Below, one piece after another: positions 7,732 through 15,736 of a stretch of 64,000 bases of DNA. The notes under the pieces are model-generated. The model was not told where the DNA came from. It was given only the letters and a program-made list of their open reading frames with translations, and made no database searches. Source of the stretch: an uncultured Acetatifactor sp. (lineage in GTDB: Bacteria > Bacillota > Clostridia > Lachnospirales > Lachnospiraceae); assembly GCA_934426825.1 (NCBI GenBank), contig CAKRYI010000006.1, positions 1 through 64,000 on the forward strand. Direction: 5' to 3'. The first letter of the stretch is position 1, and each line of letters starts with the position of its first letter. Made by a program: the position numbers and the translations under genes.

Positions 7732-8154
7732 TTATTTCTTTGCGTCTTTAGGTCTCTTAGCGCCGTATTTGGAACGGGCCTGCTTTCTGTTAGCAACTCC
7801 TGCGGTATCGAGTGTACCACGGATAATGTGGTATCTGGTACCGGGTAAGTCCTTAACACGACCGCCACGGATAAGCACTACGCTATGCTCCTGCAGGTTG
7901 TGACCTTCACCGGGAATGTAGCTTGTAACTTCGATTCCGTTGGAAAGACGAACTCTGGCAATCTTTCTAAGAGCGGAGTTAGGCTTTTTAGGGGTAGCTG
8001 TCTTAACAGCAGTACATACACCACGCTTCTGGGGAGCAGAAACGTCTGTTGCTTTCTTGTGAAGAGAGTTGTAACCCTTCTGGAGAGCAGGTGCTGTAGA
8101 CTTCTTTACGGATGTCTGACGTCCCTTTCTTACTAACTGGTTAAATGTTGGCAT
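7732..8154 (-). CDS. rpsL: 30S ribosomal protein S12
   Basis: A 140-residue protein of the decoding centre. It opens PTFNQLVRKGRQ and carries the conserved TPKKPNSALRKIARVRLSNG and GGRVKDLPGTRYHIIRG segments. The lysine of KKPNS and the lysine of GRVKDLPG, the classic streptomycin-resistance positions, are both wild type. The 14-residue insertion near residues 27-40 is the usual Gram-positive form. The ATG follows AGAGGTGA. It is the first gene of the str operon and is served by the promoter at 8239-8267. Confidence 0.98.
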   Translation of the reverse strand: MPTFNQLVRKGRQTSVKKSTAPALQKGYNSLHKKATDVSAPQKRGVCTAVKTATPKKPNSALRKIARVRLSNGIEVTSYIPGEGHNLQEHSVVLIRGGRVKDLPGTRYHIIRGTLDTAGVANRKQARSKYGAKRPKDAKK

Positions 8155-8205
8155 TCTGTTTCACCTCTTTCTGAAATATAATTTAATAAATTTGTTTGTG
8201 TACGC

Positions 8206-8262
8206 AAAAAAGAAATGCATCTGCGTGCACACTAAAATAGTATACTTGTTCGCAGATGCATT
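8206..8262 (-). terminator. Terminator of rfbD, interleaved with the str promoter
   Basis: A perfect 12-bp stem, AATGCATCTGCG (8214-8225) with CGCAGATGCATT (8251-8262), is followed on the minus strand by TTTCTTTTTTGCG. Transcripts coming from rfbD contain both arms and should stop here. Transcripts that start at the str promoter begin near 8232, inside the loop, so they contain only one arm and are not terminated. Confidence 0.75.
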
Positions 8263-8267
8263 GTCAA
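8239..8267 (-). promoter_or_regulatory. Strong sigma-A promoter of the str operon
   Basis: Minus strand: TTGACA (8262-8267), 17 bases, TATACT (8239-8244), nearly perfect consensus. Its start point near 8232 gives a leader of about 78 bases before rpsL. Confidence 0.85.
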
Positions 8268-8303
8268 CTGTTTTTTCTTGCATTTTTGTTGTATTTTAAG
8301 GCT

Positions 8304-9161
8304 TTACAGGGTACCCTCCGCCTTTAACTCTTCCAGATACCTTTTCAGTGCGTCCTGCCATGACGGCAGGCGTTCAAAACCGTTCTCGGTCAGTTTCTCC
8401 TTGCTCATCCGGCTGTTCTCCGGGCGTTTTGCCTTTGCGGGATATTCCGCAGCGCTGACCGGCGCCACCTTTATGGAAATGCCTGCCTGTCTGAAAATCT
8501 CACAGGCAAATTCATACCATGTGCAGATTCCCTCGTTGGTCGCATGATAAATACCGTATTTGTCTGTCTGAATCATGTCCACCAAAAGTTTGGATAAATC
8601 ATAAGTATAAGTAGGAGAACCGAACTGGTCGTTCACCACGGTAAGGGAATCATGGTTCTCTGCCAGCTTTAACATGGTTCTCACAAAGTTTTTGCCATTC
8701 AAGCCAAATACCCACGCAATGCGGACAATGAAATAGTTGTCCAGAGTTTCCTGAACGGCAATCTCACCGTCGCATTTAGACTGACCGTATACATTCAGGG
8801 GATGACGCTCATCCTCCGGCTCCCACGGTCTTGTTCCCTGACCGTCGAATACATAATCCGTGCTGATATAAAGCATTTTTGCGCCGGTCTTTTTGCACGC
8901 TTCGGCAATATTGCGCGTACCGTCCACATTGACCTTCCGGCAGACCGCCTCGTTATCCTCCGCCGCATCCACGGCAGTATATGCTGCGCAGTGAATCACC
9001 GCATCCGGCGCTGCCTGTCCGATTACCTGATTCACACTGGCAGCATCCGTAATATCCATCTCATCAATATCCACGCCGACCGCTTCCATTCCGCGGCTTG
9101 TCAGTTCATTTACCACATCATGTCCAAGCTGTCCTTTTACACCTGTCACCAATACTTTCAT
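8304..9161 (-). CDS. rfbD: dTDP-4-dehydrorhamnose reductase
   Basis: A 285-residue extended short-chain dehydrogenase that makes dTDP-L-rhamnose, the last step of the RfbABCD pathway, in the cytoplasm. The NAD(P)-binding motif GVKGQLGHDVV is at residues 8-18, followed by the acidic stretch DIDEMDITD, then STDYVFDG and the YGQSKCDGE (YxxxK) catalytic motif; the conserved DQFGSPTYTYDLSK segment is typical of RfbD. The ATG at 9161 was chosen because the protein then begins KVLVTGVKG; the ribosome binding site is weak (GGAAAAAG). The other rhamnose genes are not in the window, so this is a detached copy. Confidence 0.92.
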   Translation of the reverse strand: MKVLVTGVKGQLGHDVVNELTSRGMEAVGVDIDEMDITDAASVNQVIGQAAPDAVIHCAAYTAVDAAEDNEAVCRKVNVDGTRNIAEACKKTGAKMLYISTDYVFDGQGTRPWEPEDERHPLNVYGQSKCDGEIAVQETLDNYFIVRIAWVFGLNGKNFVRTMLKLAENHDSLTVVNDQFGSPTYTYDLSKLLVDMIQTDKYGIYHATNEGICTWYEFACEIFRQAGISIKVAPVSAAEYPAKAKRPENSRMSKEKLTENGFERLPSWQDALKRYLEELKAEGTL

Positions 9162-9198
9162 CTTTTTCCACATTTCTGCACACGTTCTTTGCGCATAA

Positions 9199-9260
9199 CG
9201 AGTTTGTGTCAAGTGCGCACAGACACAAATCTCGTGATTGAAAAATTTTATTTTTCAATC
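9199..9260 (-). terminator. Two adjacent hairpins after the small membrane protein gene
   Basis: One stem pairs CGAGTTTGTGTC (9199-9210) with GACACAAATCTCG (9222-9234, one bulge). The other pairs GATTGAAAAA (9236-9245) with TTTTTCAATC (9251-9260). They lie between the membrane protein gene and rfbD. On the minus strand the AT-rich hairpin comes first and could end transcription, but no clean T tract follows. Confidence 0.45.
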
Positions 9261-9346
9261 TTCGCTCCTCTGTTTCGGTTTCTATTCCATTGTACCGTTT
9301 TTCGACGGTACATACAAGTGAAAATACGAAGGAACGTCAAAACGTT

Positions 9347-9802
9347 TTATTTCCCATCCGAAAACAACTGTCTGTTCACGACAAAATCAAGCACATTGAA
9401 AGCCACAACCACAACAGCCGCCACAACTGTCACATACAAATCCAGTCTGCACTCCCAGAAAAATCCGCTTATCACCAGCGCCACCGCAAAGACGGCGCAC
9501 GCGATTACATTAAACCTCATATCCGATTTTTTCAAAATCCCCATAACTCCTGCAACTATATAACATCCCAGCAGTGCGAGCACACCCCAGTGCGCCGTAC
9601 AGGCTGCCGGCACCTCCAAAGGAACCTTTTCTTCCTCTATTTCCACCATTTCCAACTCATCTTCTGCCTGTACGTTTTCCTGCGAACCGGTCTCATACAA
9701 AAACGCCGCCTGTGCAGTCATATCCGTACTGTTCAAAAACATAGCAAGTATCACACCCACCAGTACCCGTATCACTTTTTTTGCCTGTCCTGCAAATGTC
9801 AT
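9347..9802 (-). CDS. Small membrane protein of unknown function
   Basis: I do not recognise this 151-residue protein. It begins with a signal-peptide-like or membrane segment (KKVIRVLVGVILAMFLNSTD) ending near AQAAF, followed by an acidic extracytoplasmic stretch (ENVQAEDELEMVEIEEEK) and three hydrophobic segments: GVLALLGCYIVAGVMGIL, VIACAVFAVALVISGFFW and DLYVTVVAAVVVVAFNVLDF. The ATG at 9802 has AAAGGA eight bases upstream. It is upstream of rfbD on the same strand and divergent from the GGDEF gene. No catalytic motif is visible. Confidence 0.75.
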   Translation of the reverse strand: MTFAGQAKKVIRVLVGVILAMFLNSTDMTAQAAFLYETGSQENVQAEDELEMVEIEEEKVPLEVPAACTAHWGVLALLGCYIVAGVMGILKKSDMRFNVIACAVFAVALVISGFFWECRLDLYVTVVAAVVVVAFNVLDFVVNRQLFSDGK

Positions 9803-9997
9803 CCTTTCGTTCCTTTCTCTGATACCCCACATTCTTCCGGGCTATTTTTCTCTCTTCCCTGTCTCCAATAGTAAAAGACCAGCCCTCCTTGGAAAAAGGT
9901 TCAGAGAAAATTGTTTTTTTCTTTCTTTTTTTCGTTTACTATCATATAATAATAGGAAAGCATTTTATACACACACCGAAAAAGGAGGAGATTTTCC

Positions 9998-10705
9998 ATG
10001 CAGGAACAACCTTTTTTTAAAACATTCCGGATTCTTAAAATTGTCCAGTTTTGTATTTTGGTCGGCATTGAACTGACTTTTTTCCTTATATTAATTCTAA
10101 ATCCTTCTCTGGGCAAAAATATTTATTCCAATCAGCCGTTATTTATCCTCTGCATTATCACATGGATAATGATGATTTTTAATCTGCTCTGTATGTTCAT
10201 TGATTTCTGGAAGCTACGCTCCTTTGCCTTAAAAAGTCACGCGCTGTCGCAGGCAGCCTATTTGGACAGCCTGACCGGTATTCCCAACAGACACAGCCTT
10301 GACACTGTATTTCGCACCTATACCACACCGGAGTCCCTCGTCGGTATCGGCTGCGCCATGTTTTCCATCAGCAATTTGAAAGATATAAACGAGCGCATGG
10401 GACACACTGCAGGTGACAATATGATTCAGAATTTCTGTTCCATGTTCGAGGAGGTTGGCGATTCCTTCGGATTTGTCGGAAGAAACGGCGGCAACGAATT
10501 TATTGCCGTAATCAGTAACTGCGACCATGACACCATGCGCGGCTTTCTGAGTGCCTTACAGCAGCGCATCTCTTCCTATAATAAAGAGCATTCCACACAA
10601 CCCATTGAATTAATATCCGCATACACACTCAACTCGGAAGAAAATGCCAGAGTTTTTACCCAGCTTTTAACCGTAACTTACAACAAACTATACCATATGC
10701 CATAA
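9998..10705 (+). CDS. Membrane-bound degenerate GGDEF-domain protein
   Basis: A 235-residue protein with two membrane helices (about 17-36 and 48-70) and a C-terminal GGDEF-type domain starting at YLDSLTGIPNRHSLD (about 88-102). The signature is RNGGNEF (162-168), so the metal-binding acid of GG(D/E)EF is asparagine, and the first metal-binding aspartate of the DxDxFK-type motif is replaced (FSISNLKDINERMGHTAGD). Active diguanylate cyclases need both residues, so it is probably not an active cyclase but a binder or a regulator. AAGGAGGAG precedes the ATG. It may be the first gene of the plus-strand operon that continues with a sigma factor 19 bases downstream. Confidence 0.85.
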   Translation: MQEQPFFKTFRILKIVQFCILVGIELTFFLILILNPSLGKNIYSNQPLFILCIITWIMMIFNLLCMFIDFWKLRSFALKSHALSQAAYLDSLTGIPNRHSLDTVFRTYTTPESLVGIGCAMFSISNLKDINERMGHTAGDNMIQNFCSMFEEVGDSFGFVGRNGGNEFIAVISNCDHDTMRGFLSALQQRISSYNKEHSTQPIELISAYTLNSEENARVFTQLLTVTYNKLYHMP

Positions 10706-10724
10706 AAAGAAAGCGAATGAACCC

Positions 10725-11285
10725 ATGAAAGAACTCAATGTCCAGTATCTGGCCGGACTGGTTATCCGCGCCCGCCGGAATGACAGCGATGCTTTCGCCG
10801 AGCTCTATGCTTTGACCTACAACAAGGTATACAATTACGCCCGGCATTATCTTCGCGACGACTTTCTTGCGCAGGACGCCATGCAGGAAGTTTTTATTCT
10901 TGCGCTGAAAAATCTGAATAAACTGCAAGACCCGACCCTGTTTGTGGCATGGTTAAACCGCATTTCCTTTCATGTATGCTATGACATGAGCTGCCGTTTA
11001 AAATCCCATCCCAGTCAGGCAATGGATGATGAATTGAAGGAACTCTTACAGGACGATAAGCCGGGCGCAGACCCGGAACACCATTGCCAACAAAAAGATG
11101 AATTTGCCCGGCTCAATCAGGCTTTGGACACTCTTCCCTTCAATGAAAAACAGGTTCTCACCATGAGATACTTTAACGAGATGAAACTGGAAGAGATTGC
11201 CTCCGCCATGGAAATCAGCCGGAGCAGCGTCAAACGTTACATAGCGTCCGGGCAGGAAAAGCTGCGTTTATTAATGAAGGATTAG
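10725..11285 (+). CDS. ECF-type RNA polymerase sigma factor
   Basis: A 186-residue sigma-70 family protein with region 2 (about residues 20-90: FAELYALTYNKVYNYARHYL, then DDFLAQDAMQEVFILALKNL) and region 4 (about 125-183: LDTLPFNEKQVLTMRYFNEM, LEEIASAMEISRSSVKRYI). The small two-domain form is that of extracytoplasmic-function sigma factors. It is 12 bases before a gene for a single-span membrane protein, the usual arrangement of sigma and anti-sigma. It probably directs transcription of this local operon or of the pilin-like genes behind it; its promoter target is not known. Confidence 0.9.
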   Translation: MKELNVQYLAGLVIRARRNDSDAFAELYALTYNKVYNYARHYLRDDFLAQDAMQEVFILALKNLNKLQDPTLFVAWLNRISFHVCYDMSCRLKSHPSQAMDDELKELLQDDKPGADPEHHCQQKDEFARLNQALDTLPFNEKQVLTMRYFNEMKLEEIASAMEISRSSVKRYIASGQEKLRLLMKD

Positions 11286-11297
11286 GAGGTGAGCCGA

Positions 11298-11792
11298 ATG
11301 TTTTTCCGAAAAAATAAAATCTATAAAATGGACCCCGGTCAGGCAAATTCTGCTCTCCAAAATATTTTTGCCGCTTGCGAGCAGGCTCCGAATACCATTC
11401 CTTTCGATAAACTGCTCCTGCGCCGAAAGCTGAACACCAGAAAATACGACATTCTCCTCTGTGTGATTGCATTTGCTTTATCTGTCACCCTTCTGCTGCC
11501 CGTCATCATCGTACCGCTTGCGCGGTCCGTGGAACAGATAACCGCACCGGAACCGGTCACTTTATTAAACGACTATCTTGACAACGGCAGGCTCTGCCTG
11601 GAATTGTCGGGTGACGGAATTTTATACGAGGCTGCCTACTTAAATACCATGGACGGTCAGACACTGGAGCCCCTTTCTTTTGACAAAAAAACAAAAACCA
11701 TTGCCTTTCCTTTTTTTGAGGGAGAGGAGTGCAATATTTACATTCCGGTGGAGAACGGGCAGGTTTTACATCTCCTGATTTCTCCCGAATAA
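11298..11792 (+). CDS. Single-span membrane protein, possible anti-sigma partner
   Basis: A 164-residue protein: a basic cytoplasmic N terminus (MFFRKNKIYKM), about 45 residues, a membrane helix DILLCVIAFALSVTLLLPVIIVPLA (about 51-75), and a beta-rich outer domain of about 85 residues. No zinc-binding anti-sigma motif is present. The ATG at 11298 is preferred over a GTG at 11289 because AGGAGG lies eight bases before it. Position directly after the sigma gene suggests that it controls the sigma factor; this is inference from context. Confidence 0.75.
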   Translation: MFFRKNKIYKMDPGQANSALQNIFAACEQAPNTIPFDKLLLRRKLNTRKYDILLCVIAFALSVTLLLPVIIVPLARSVEQITAPEPVTLLNDYLDNGRLCLELSGDGILYEAAYLNTMDGQTLEPLSFDKKTKTIAFPFFEGEECNIYIPVENGQVLHLLISPE

Positions 11793-11806
11793 AGGACAAC
11801 CGGCCT

Positions 11807-12754
11807 ATGAGAAAAAAACTATGTCTGCTTACAACTGCATATCTTCTTTTAGCGGGCTGTATGGCAGGCTGTGCTCAGTCCTCCCCGCCGGTTTCGGAGA
11901 GTGTTCCTGCCGGTTCTGAGAGTGCGGTGCCCGCTGTCCTGCGGGATAACACACCCGTTTGTCTGGTTCCTGCGGCGGACGGCATTGCCGAAACCCACAA
12001 TGACGCCGCCATTATCGACTACTCCCATGCCTCTGACGGCTACCTGATGGCGGACTACACCGGAAGCAGTCAGAAAGTAAAGCTGCGCATCACCGGGCCG
12101 GACGCCGTCGTATATACCTACGACCTGCACGGAGGCGGCTATGAGACCTTCCCCCTTTCTTCCGGGGACGGCAGCTATGACGTGACCGTTTATGAAAATA
12201 TATCAGGAAATGACTATTCCACCTGTCTCTATGTACAGGTCTCCGTCACCCTGGAGAATGAATTTGCTCCTTTCCTGTATCCAAACCAGTATGTGAACTT
12301 CACCGCTGAAAGCAAAACCGTGGCAAAAGCCGCCGAGCTGGCTTCCGGTGCCTCCACAGACTTGGAGGTTGTGTCCAATATTTACAATTACATCACCTCC
12401 TCCATTTCCTATGACTATTCCAAGGCAGCCGACCCGCCCACCGGATATACCACCGACGTAGACGAAATTTTAGACTCCGGCACCGGTATCTGTCTGGATT
12501 ATGCGGCAGTCATGGCAAGTATGCTGCGCAGCCAGAGGATTCCCACCCGTTTGGAGGTCGGTTATGCAAAGGACGCCTACCACGCATGGATAAGCGTCTA
12601 CACCGAAGAACAGGGCTGGCTGAACGGCATTATTGAATTTGACGGAAAAGTATGGACTTTGGTGGACCCCACTTTCGGCGCCAATACCGAGAACAAAACA
12701 TTAAAGAAATTTATCGGTGACGGAAGCAATTATATTTTACAAAAAATGTATTAA
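11807..12754 (+). CDS. Lipoprotein with a transglutaminase-like domain
   Basis: A 315-residue exported lipoprotein. The signal peptide MRKKLCLLTTAYLLLAGC gives a lipobox with acylated C18 (or C22). An Ig-like region (about 85-150) precedes a transglutaminase/protease-like core domain (about 165-300) with the triad C229 (GTGICLDYA), H259 (AYHAWI) and D287 (VDPTF). Proteins of this superfamily cleave or cross-link peptides; the actual substrate is unknown. AAAGGA is ten bases before the ATG. It lies between the sigma/anti-sigma-like pair and the pilus-like genes, so it may process or anchor surface proteins. Confidence 0.88.
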   Translation: MRKKLCLLTTAYLLLAGCMAGCAQSSPPVSESVPAGSESAVPAVLRDNTPVCLVPAADGIAETHNDAAIIDYSHASDGYLMADYTGSSQKVKLRITGPDAVVYTYDLHGGGYETFPLSSGDGSYDVTVYENISGNDYSTCLYVQVSVTLENEFAPFLYPNQYVNFTAESKTVAKAAELASGASTDLEVVSNIYNYITSSISYDYSKAADPPTGYTTDVDEILDSGTGICLDYAAVMASMLRSQRIPTRLEVGYAKDAYHAWISVYTEEQGWLNGIIEFDGKVWTLVDPTFGANTENKTLKKFIGDGSNYILQKMY

Positions 12755-12775
12755 TGCAGGAGAGGAATAAAACAT

Positions 12776-13822
12776 ATGAAAAATCAGAATCCCTTATCAA
12801 ATGCAGAAATTGCATCATTCTGTAATCAGACAGCCCTCTTATTTCAAGCCGGAATCACACCGGCGGAGAGCATCAGTATTTTGCTGAGTGATGTCAAGTC
12901 CGAAAAAGGCAGGGAACTTCTATCCGCTATCCTGAACATATGCAGGCAGGGCGAACCTTTTCATAAGGCACTTTCACAGACCGGCGTTTTCCCCGATTAT
13001 GTGCTGCACACCATCGCTTTGGGGGAGGAATCCGGTAATCTGGACGTATGTATGCAATCCCTCGCCGCCTACTATGAAAAAGAAGAGGCTATCTCCGAAA
13101 ATGTAAAGAGCGCCATTACCTACCCGCTGCTCATGATTGTCATGATGATGGTTGTCATTTTTGTATTAATCAGCAAGGTTGTGCCTATTTTCAATCAGGT
13201 GTTTATCGAGTTGGGAAGCGAAATGACCGGATTTGCCGCCTCCCTCTTACATCTCGGCGAAAGTTTAAACCGCTATTCCGTAATTTTACTGGCTGTTCTC
13301 GGCATCTGCTTCCTGCTCTACTTTTTGGCTGCCAAAACAGCCGGCGGAAGAAAAGCGGCAGCACGCCTGCTGAACCGTCTGCCCTTTACGAAAAGTCTCT
13401 ATGAAAGCATTGCCTGCCAGCGCTTTGCCGGCGGTATGGCATTGTGCTTAAGCAGTGGTATGGACACCTTCACCAGCCTTGATATGGTCTCCCAGCTTGT
13501 AGGGAACCGGGAAATGCAGGAAAAAATCGCCGCATGCAAGGAAGCGCTACATACCGGCTCCAATCTGGCAGAGGCGCTGACTTCCTCCGCTATTTTCAAT
13601 CATCTGTACTCCCAGATGGTTGCCGTCGGATTCCGAAGCGGAAATGTGGATGTGGTTCTCTCCAAAATTGCGGACAGCTACGAGCAGCGTTCCGACAAAA
13701 AAATGCAGTCCCTGATTTCCATTTTGGAGCCTACCCTTGTCATTATTCTTTCCATTATCGTCGGCATGATTCTGCTCTCCGTTATTCTTCCCCTGATGGG
13801 AATTATGTCGAGTATCGGATAA
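12776..13822 (+). CDS. Type II secretion/type IV pilus platform protein (PilC/GspF family)
   Basis: A 348-residue inner-membrane protein with the two repeated GspF domains (about 10-135 and 210-335). The first shows FCNQTALLFQAGITPAESIS and HTIALGEESGNLD; the second shows FAGGMALCLSSGMDTFTSLD and QMVAVGFRSGNVDVVLSKIA. Three membrane helices lie at about 118-140, 170-190 and 315-340. The platform converts ATPase action into pilin extrusion. No assembly ATPase (PilB/GspE) or prepilin peptidase lies in the window, so the system must borrow one from elsewhere or be incomplete. Four small pilin-like proteins follow. Confidence 0.92.
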   Translation: MKNQNPLSNAEIASFCNQTALLFQAGITPAESISILLSDVKSEKGRELLSAILNICRQGEPFHKALSQTGVFPDYVLHTIALGEESGNLDVCMQSLAAYYEKEEAISENVKSAITYPLLMIVMMMVVIFVLISKVVPIFNQVFIELGSEMTGFAASLLHLGESLNRYSVILLAVLGICFLLYFLAAKTAGGRKAAARLLNRLPFTKSLYESIACQRFAGGMALCLSSGMDTFTSLDMVSQLVGNREMQEKIAACKEALHTGSNLAEALTSSAIFNHLYSQMVAVGFRSGNVDVVLSKIADSYEQRSDKKMQSLISILEPTLVIILSIIVGMILLSVILPLMGIMSSIG

Positions 13823-13849
13823 AGCTGCCTTTCAGAAAGGATGGATACA

Positions 13850-14191
13850 GTGAATCGATTTGAACAAACAAAACTACCGCTCCGGCACGGTATTGTGAGG
13901 TATCTCCCCCTTGCCGCATTCATTTTCATACTGATTCTGTTTCTAAGCGGCATACGTTCCGTAAGCAGCACCACTCTCGCCAAGCAGCAGGAAAGCCTGG
14001 AAACGGCATTGGAGCGGGATATTGCACAGTGTTACGCCGTGGAGGGAGCATACCCGCCCTCCCTGGAGTATTTGTGCGAGCACTACGGGCTGACCTACGA
14101 CAAAGATACCTTTCTGGTAAACTACGAATACTTTGGCAGCAATCTGGTTCCGGAAGTCACTGTGCTGCGTAAACAGGGAGGTTCTGAATGA
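13850..14191 (+). CDS. Small pilin-like membrane protein
   Basis: A 113-residue protein with one N-terminal membrane helix (YLPLAAFIFILILFLSG, about 19-35), a helical stretch (LAKQQESLETALERDIAQC) and a motif YAVEGAYPPSLEYLCEHYGL that resembles the alpha-C region and start of the globular head in minor pilins. The GTG at 13850 is preferred over the ATG at 13841 because AAAGGA is then eight bases upstream. It overlaps the next gene by four bases. It is presumably a subunit of the pseudopilus served by the PilC-like protein; it lacks a classical GFTLxE cleavage site. Confidence 0.7.
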   Translation: MNRFEQTKLPLRHGIVRYLPLAAFIFILILFLSGIRSVSSTTLAKQQESLETALERDIAQCYAVEGAYPPSLEYLCEHYGLTYDKDTFLVNYEYFGSNLVPEVTVLRKQGGSE

Positions 14192-14712
14192 ATCGTGAAA
14201 AACATTTTATTGTAGATATATTATTTGTCCTTGCCCTCTTCGGGGTGTTCACCGTTTCCGCACTCATGCTCGTCACCATCGGCGCCAAGGTGTATCAGCA
14301 GACCGTAAACGACATGAGTTCCAATTACGAAACAAGAACCTCCGTTGCGTATGTCTCGGAAAAGCTCAGACAGCACGATGCGGTTATTACCTCCGATTCG
14401 GGAGCGGAAAACACCGTCTGCCTGTCCGACCTCGCCGGATGCCCCGCGCTTTTACTAAAGCAGGAGACGGCAGGCAGGATTTATTTTACTTATCTGTATT
14501 TTTATGAGGGACACTTAAAGGAACTGTTGATTGACAGCAGTACGCAGCTTGGAAACAGTGCGCCTGCCGCCGGTCAGAACATTATGGAACTGTCCGGTTT
14601 TTCCATTGAACAGCCAAAGGACAATTTGTTCTGCGTAACCCTGGTTCTGCCGGACGGTGACAGCTACCGGTTCTACATTTCCAGCCACTGTTCCGCTCAA
14701 AGCACACACTAA
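14188..14712 (+). CDS. DUF4860-like pilus-cluster membrane protein
   Basis: A 174-residue protein with one N-terminal membrane helix (VDILFVLALFGVFTVSALML) and a mostly beta extracytoplasmic domain. It matches from memory the DUF4860 family, which occurs in Clostridia pilus-like operons; I could not check this. It overlaps the previous gene (ATGA). The opening MNREKHFIVDILFVLALF lacks a glycine cleavage site, so processing by a prepilin peptidase is unclear. It probably forms part of a surface or pseudopilus structure with its neighbours. Confidence 0.7.
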   Translation: MNREKHFIVDILFVLALFGVFTVSALMLVTIGAKVYQQTVNDMSSNYETRTSVAYVSEKLRQHDAVITSDSGAENTVCLSDLAGCPALLLKQETAGRIYFTYLYFYEGHLKELLIDSSTQLGNSAPAAGQNIMELSGFSIEQPKDNLFCVTLVLPDGDSYRFYISSHCSAQSTH

Positions 14713-14744
14713 AACAGGCATTTAGTCCGGAAAGGCATTTACCT

Positions 14745-15203
14745 ATGAAACATTCCCAATCATCCTTATTCCTGATGGAATTGATTATTGCCATACTGTT
14801 TTTCTCCCTTGCGAGCACGGTATGTATTCAATTATTTTCCAAAGCGCATCTTCTGAGCCAAACGACCGTGGAGGAAAATCATGCTGTCATAGAGGCTCAG
14901 AATATGGCGGAATTGTTTCTATCCTGCGACGGCGAACTGTCCCAAATGACGGATTACGCTTCCCGGTTAGAATACGTCCCCTCCAAAGATACCGTCACCC
15001 TGTATTTCGACGGTGACTGGAACACCTGCTCCCCGGAAAATGCCGCCTATGTGGCAAGCCTCTGCATACAGGACGCGGACCTCACGGAGCAGAATACACA
15101 GGCGCAAATTCAGGTTTACCGCATGACAGACAATCCGGAGGAATCCATTTACAGCCTTTCCGTGGAACACCACAAAGCAAAAAGGAGGTGCCAGATTGAC
15201 TAA
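14745..15203 (+). CDS. Prepilin-like protein
   Basis: A 152-residue protein. Its start MKHSQSSLFLMELIIAILFF resembles a type IV prepilin leader: a short polar leader, then a hydrophobic helix with glutamate at position +5 (LFLME). The residue before the expected cut is serine rather than glycine. The rest (about 35-150) looks like a pilin helix (VIEAQNMAELFLSC) and a small head. It lies between the DUF4860-like gene and a fourth small membrane protein, and overlaps the latter by eight bases. Confidence 0.7.
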   Translation: MKHSQSSLFLMELIIAILFFSLASTVCIQLFSKAHLLSQTTVEENHAVIEAQNMAELFLSCDGELSQMTDYASRLEYVPSKDTVTLYFDGDWNTCSPENAAYVASLCIQDADLTEQNTQAQIQVYRMTDNPEESIYSLSVEHHKAKRRCQID

Positions 15204-15618
15204 CCCGAAGAAGAAACCTTTTCGTCTGAATGTAGGCACTTCCTCCATTCTTATGATTTTTGTAATTCTCTGTCTGGTCAGCTTTGCCACCCTGTCCATT
15301 ATCAGTGCAAGCGCTGACAACAAACTAAGCAACAAGGTATTGGAGCGCACCACCGCCTATTACAACGCCTGCAACGAGGCTGAAATTTCTTTGTCCCAGA
15401 TTGACAATGCCCTGATTGCCGCTTATCAAAGCAGCGCAACGAAGGACGATTATTTCGACGCTGTGGGACATACCGTATCGTTTACCATACCGGTTTCCGA
15501 TCTGCAGACACTGCATGTAGGACTTGAAATTCTGTATCCGGTTTCTGATGATGATACTTTCTACCGTATCACCCGGTGGCAGGTTATAAATGACGGTGCG
15601 GAAGGTCAAAACCGATAA
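15196..15618 (+). CDS. Small pilus-cluster membrane protein
   Basis: A 140-residue protein with one membrane helix near the N terminus (SSILMIFVILCLVSFATLSI, about 16-35) and an extracytoplasmic helical then beta domain, with YYNACNEAEISLSQIDNAL. It is the last gene of the plus-strand operon and ends at a terminator. Translation starts at TTG (15196), five bases after AGGAGGTG, inside the end of the previous gene. The role is inferred from its place: a subunit or assembly factor of the pilin-like system. Confidence 0.7.
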   Translation: MTNPKKKPFRLNVGTSSILMIFVILCLVSFATLSIISASADNKLSNKVLERTTAYYNACNEAEISLSQIDNALIAAYQSSATKDDYFDAVGHTVSFTIPVSDLQTLHVGLEILYPVSDDDTFYRITRWQVINDGAEGQNR

Positions 15619-15649
15619 AAATCCCGCTGATTTTCATCAGCGGGATTTT
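15618..15649. terminator. Bidirectional terminator between the pilus-like operon and rpoC
   Basis: AAAATCCCGCTGA (15618-15630) pairs with TCAGCGGGATTTT (15637-15649), with a six-base loop. T tracts lie on both strands, so the hairpin can end the plus-strand operon and the convergent rpoBC transcript. Confidence 0.9.
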
Positions 15650-15736
15650 CCATATTACCTATTACTTTTTACATTTTTTCTTGTTACATTTCTTGTCCGG
15701 TTATCTAAAGCAAACTACTCTGCCGGCTTAACACTC

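Noticed and set aside
10229..10528. Minus-strand frame of 99 codons
   Set aside because: Shadow of the GGDEF gene on the other strand.
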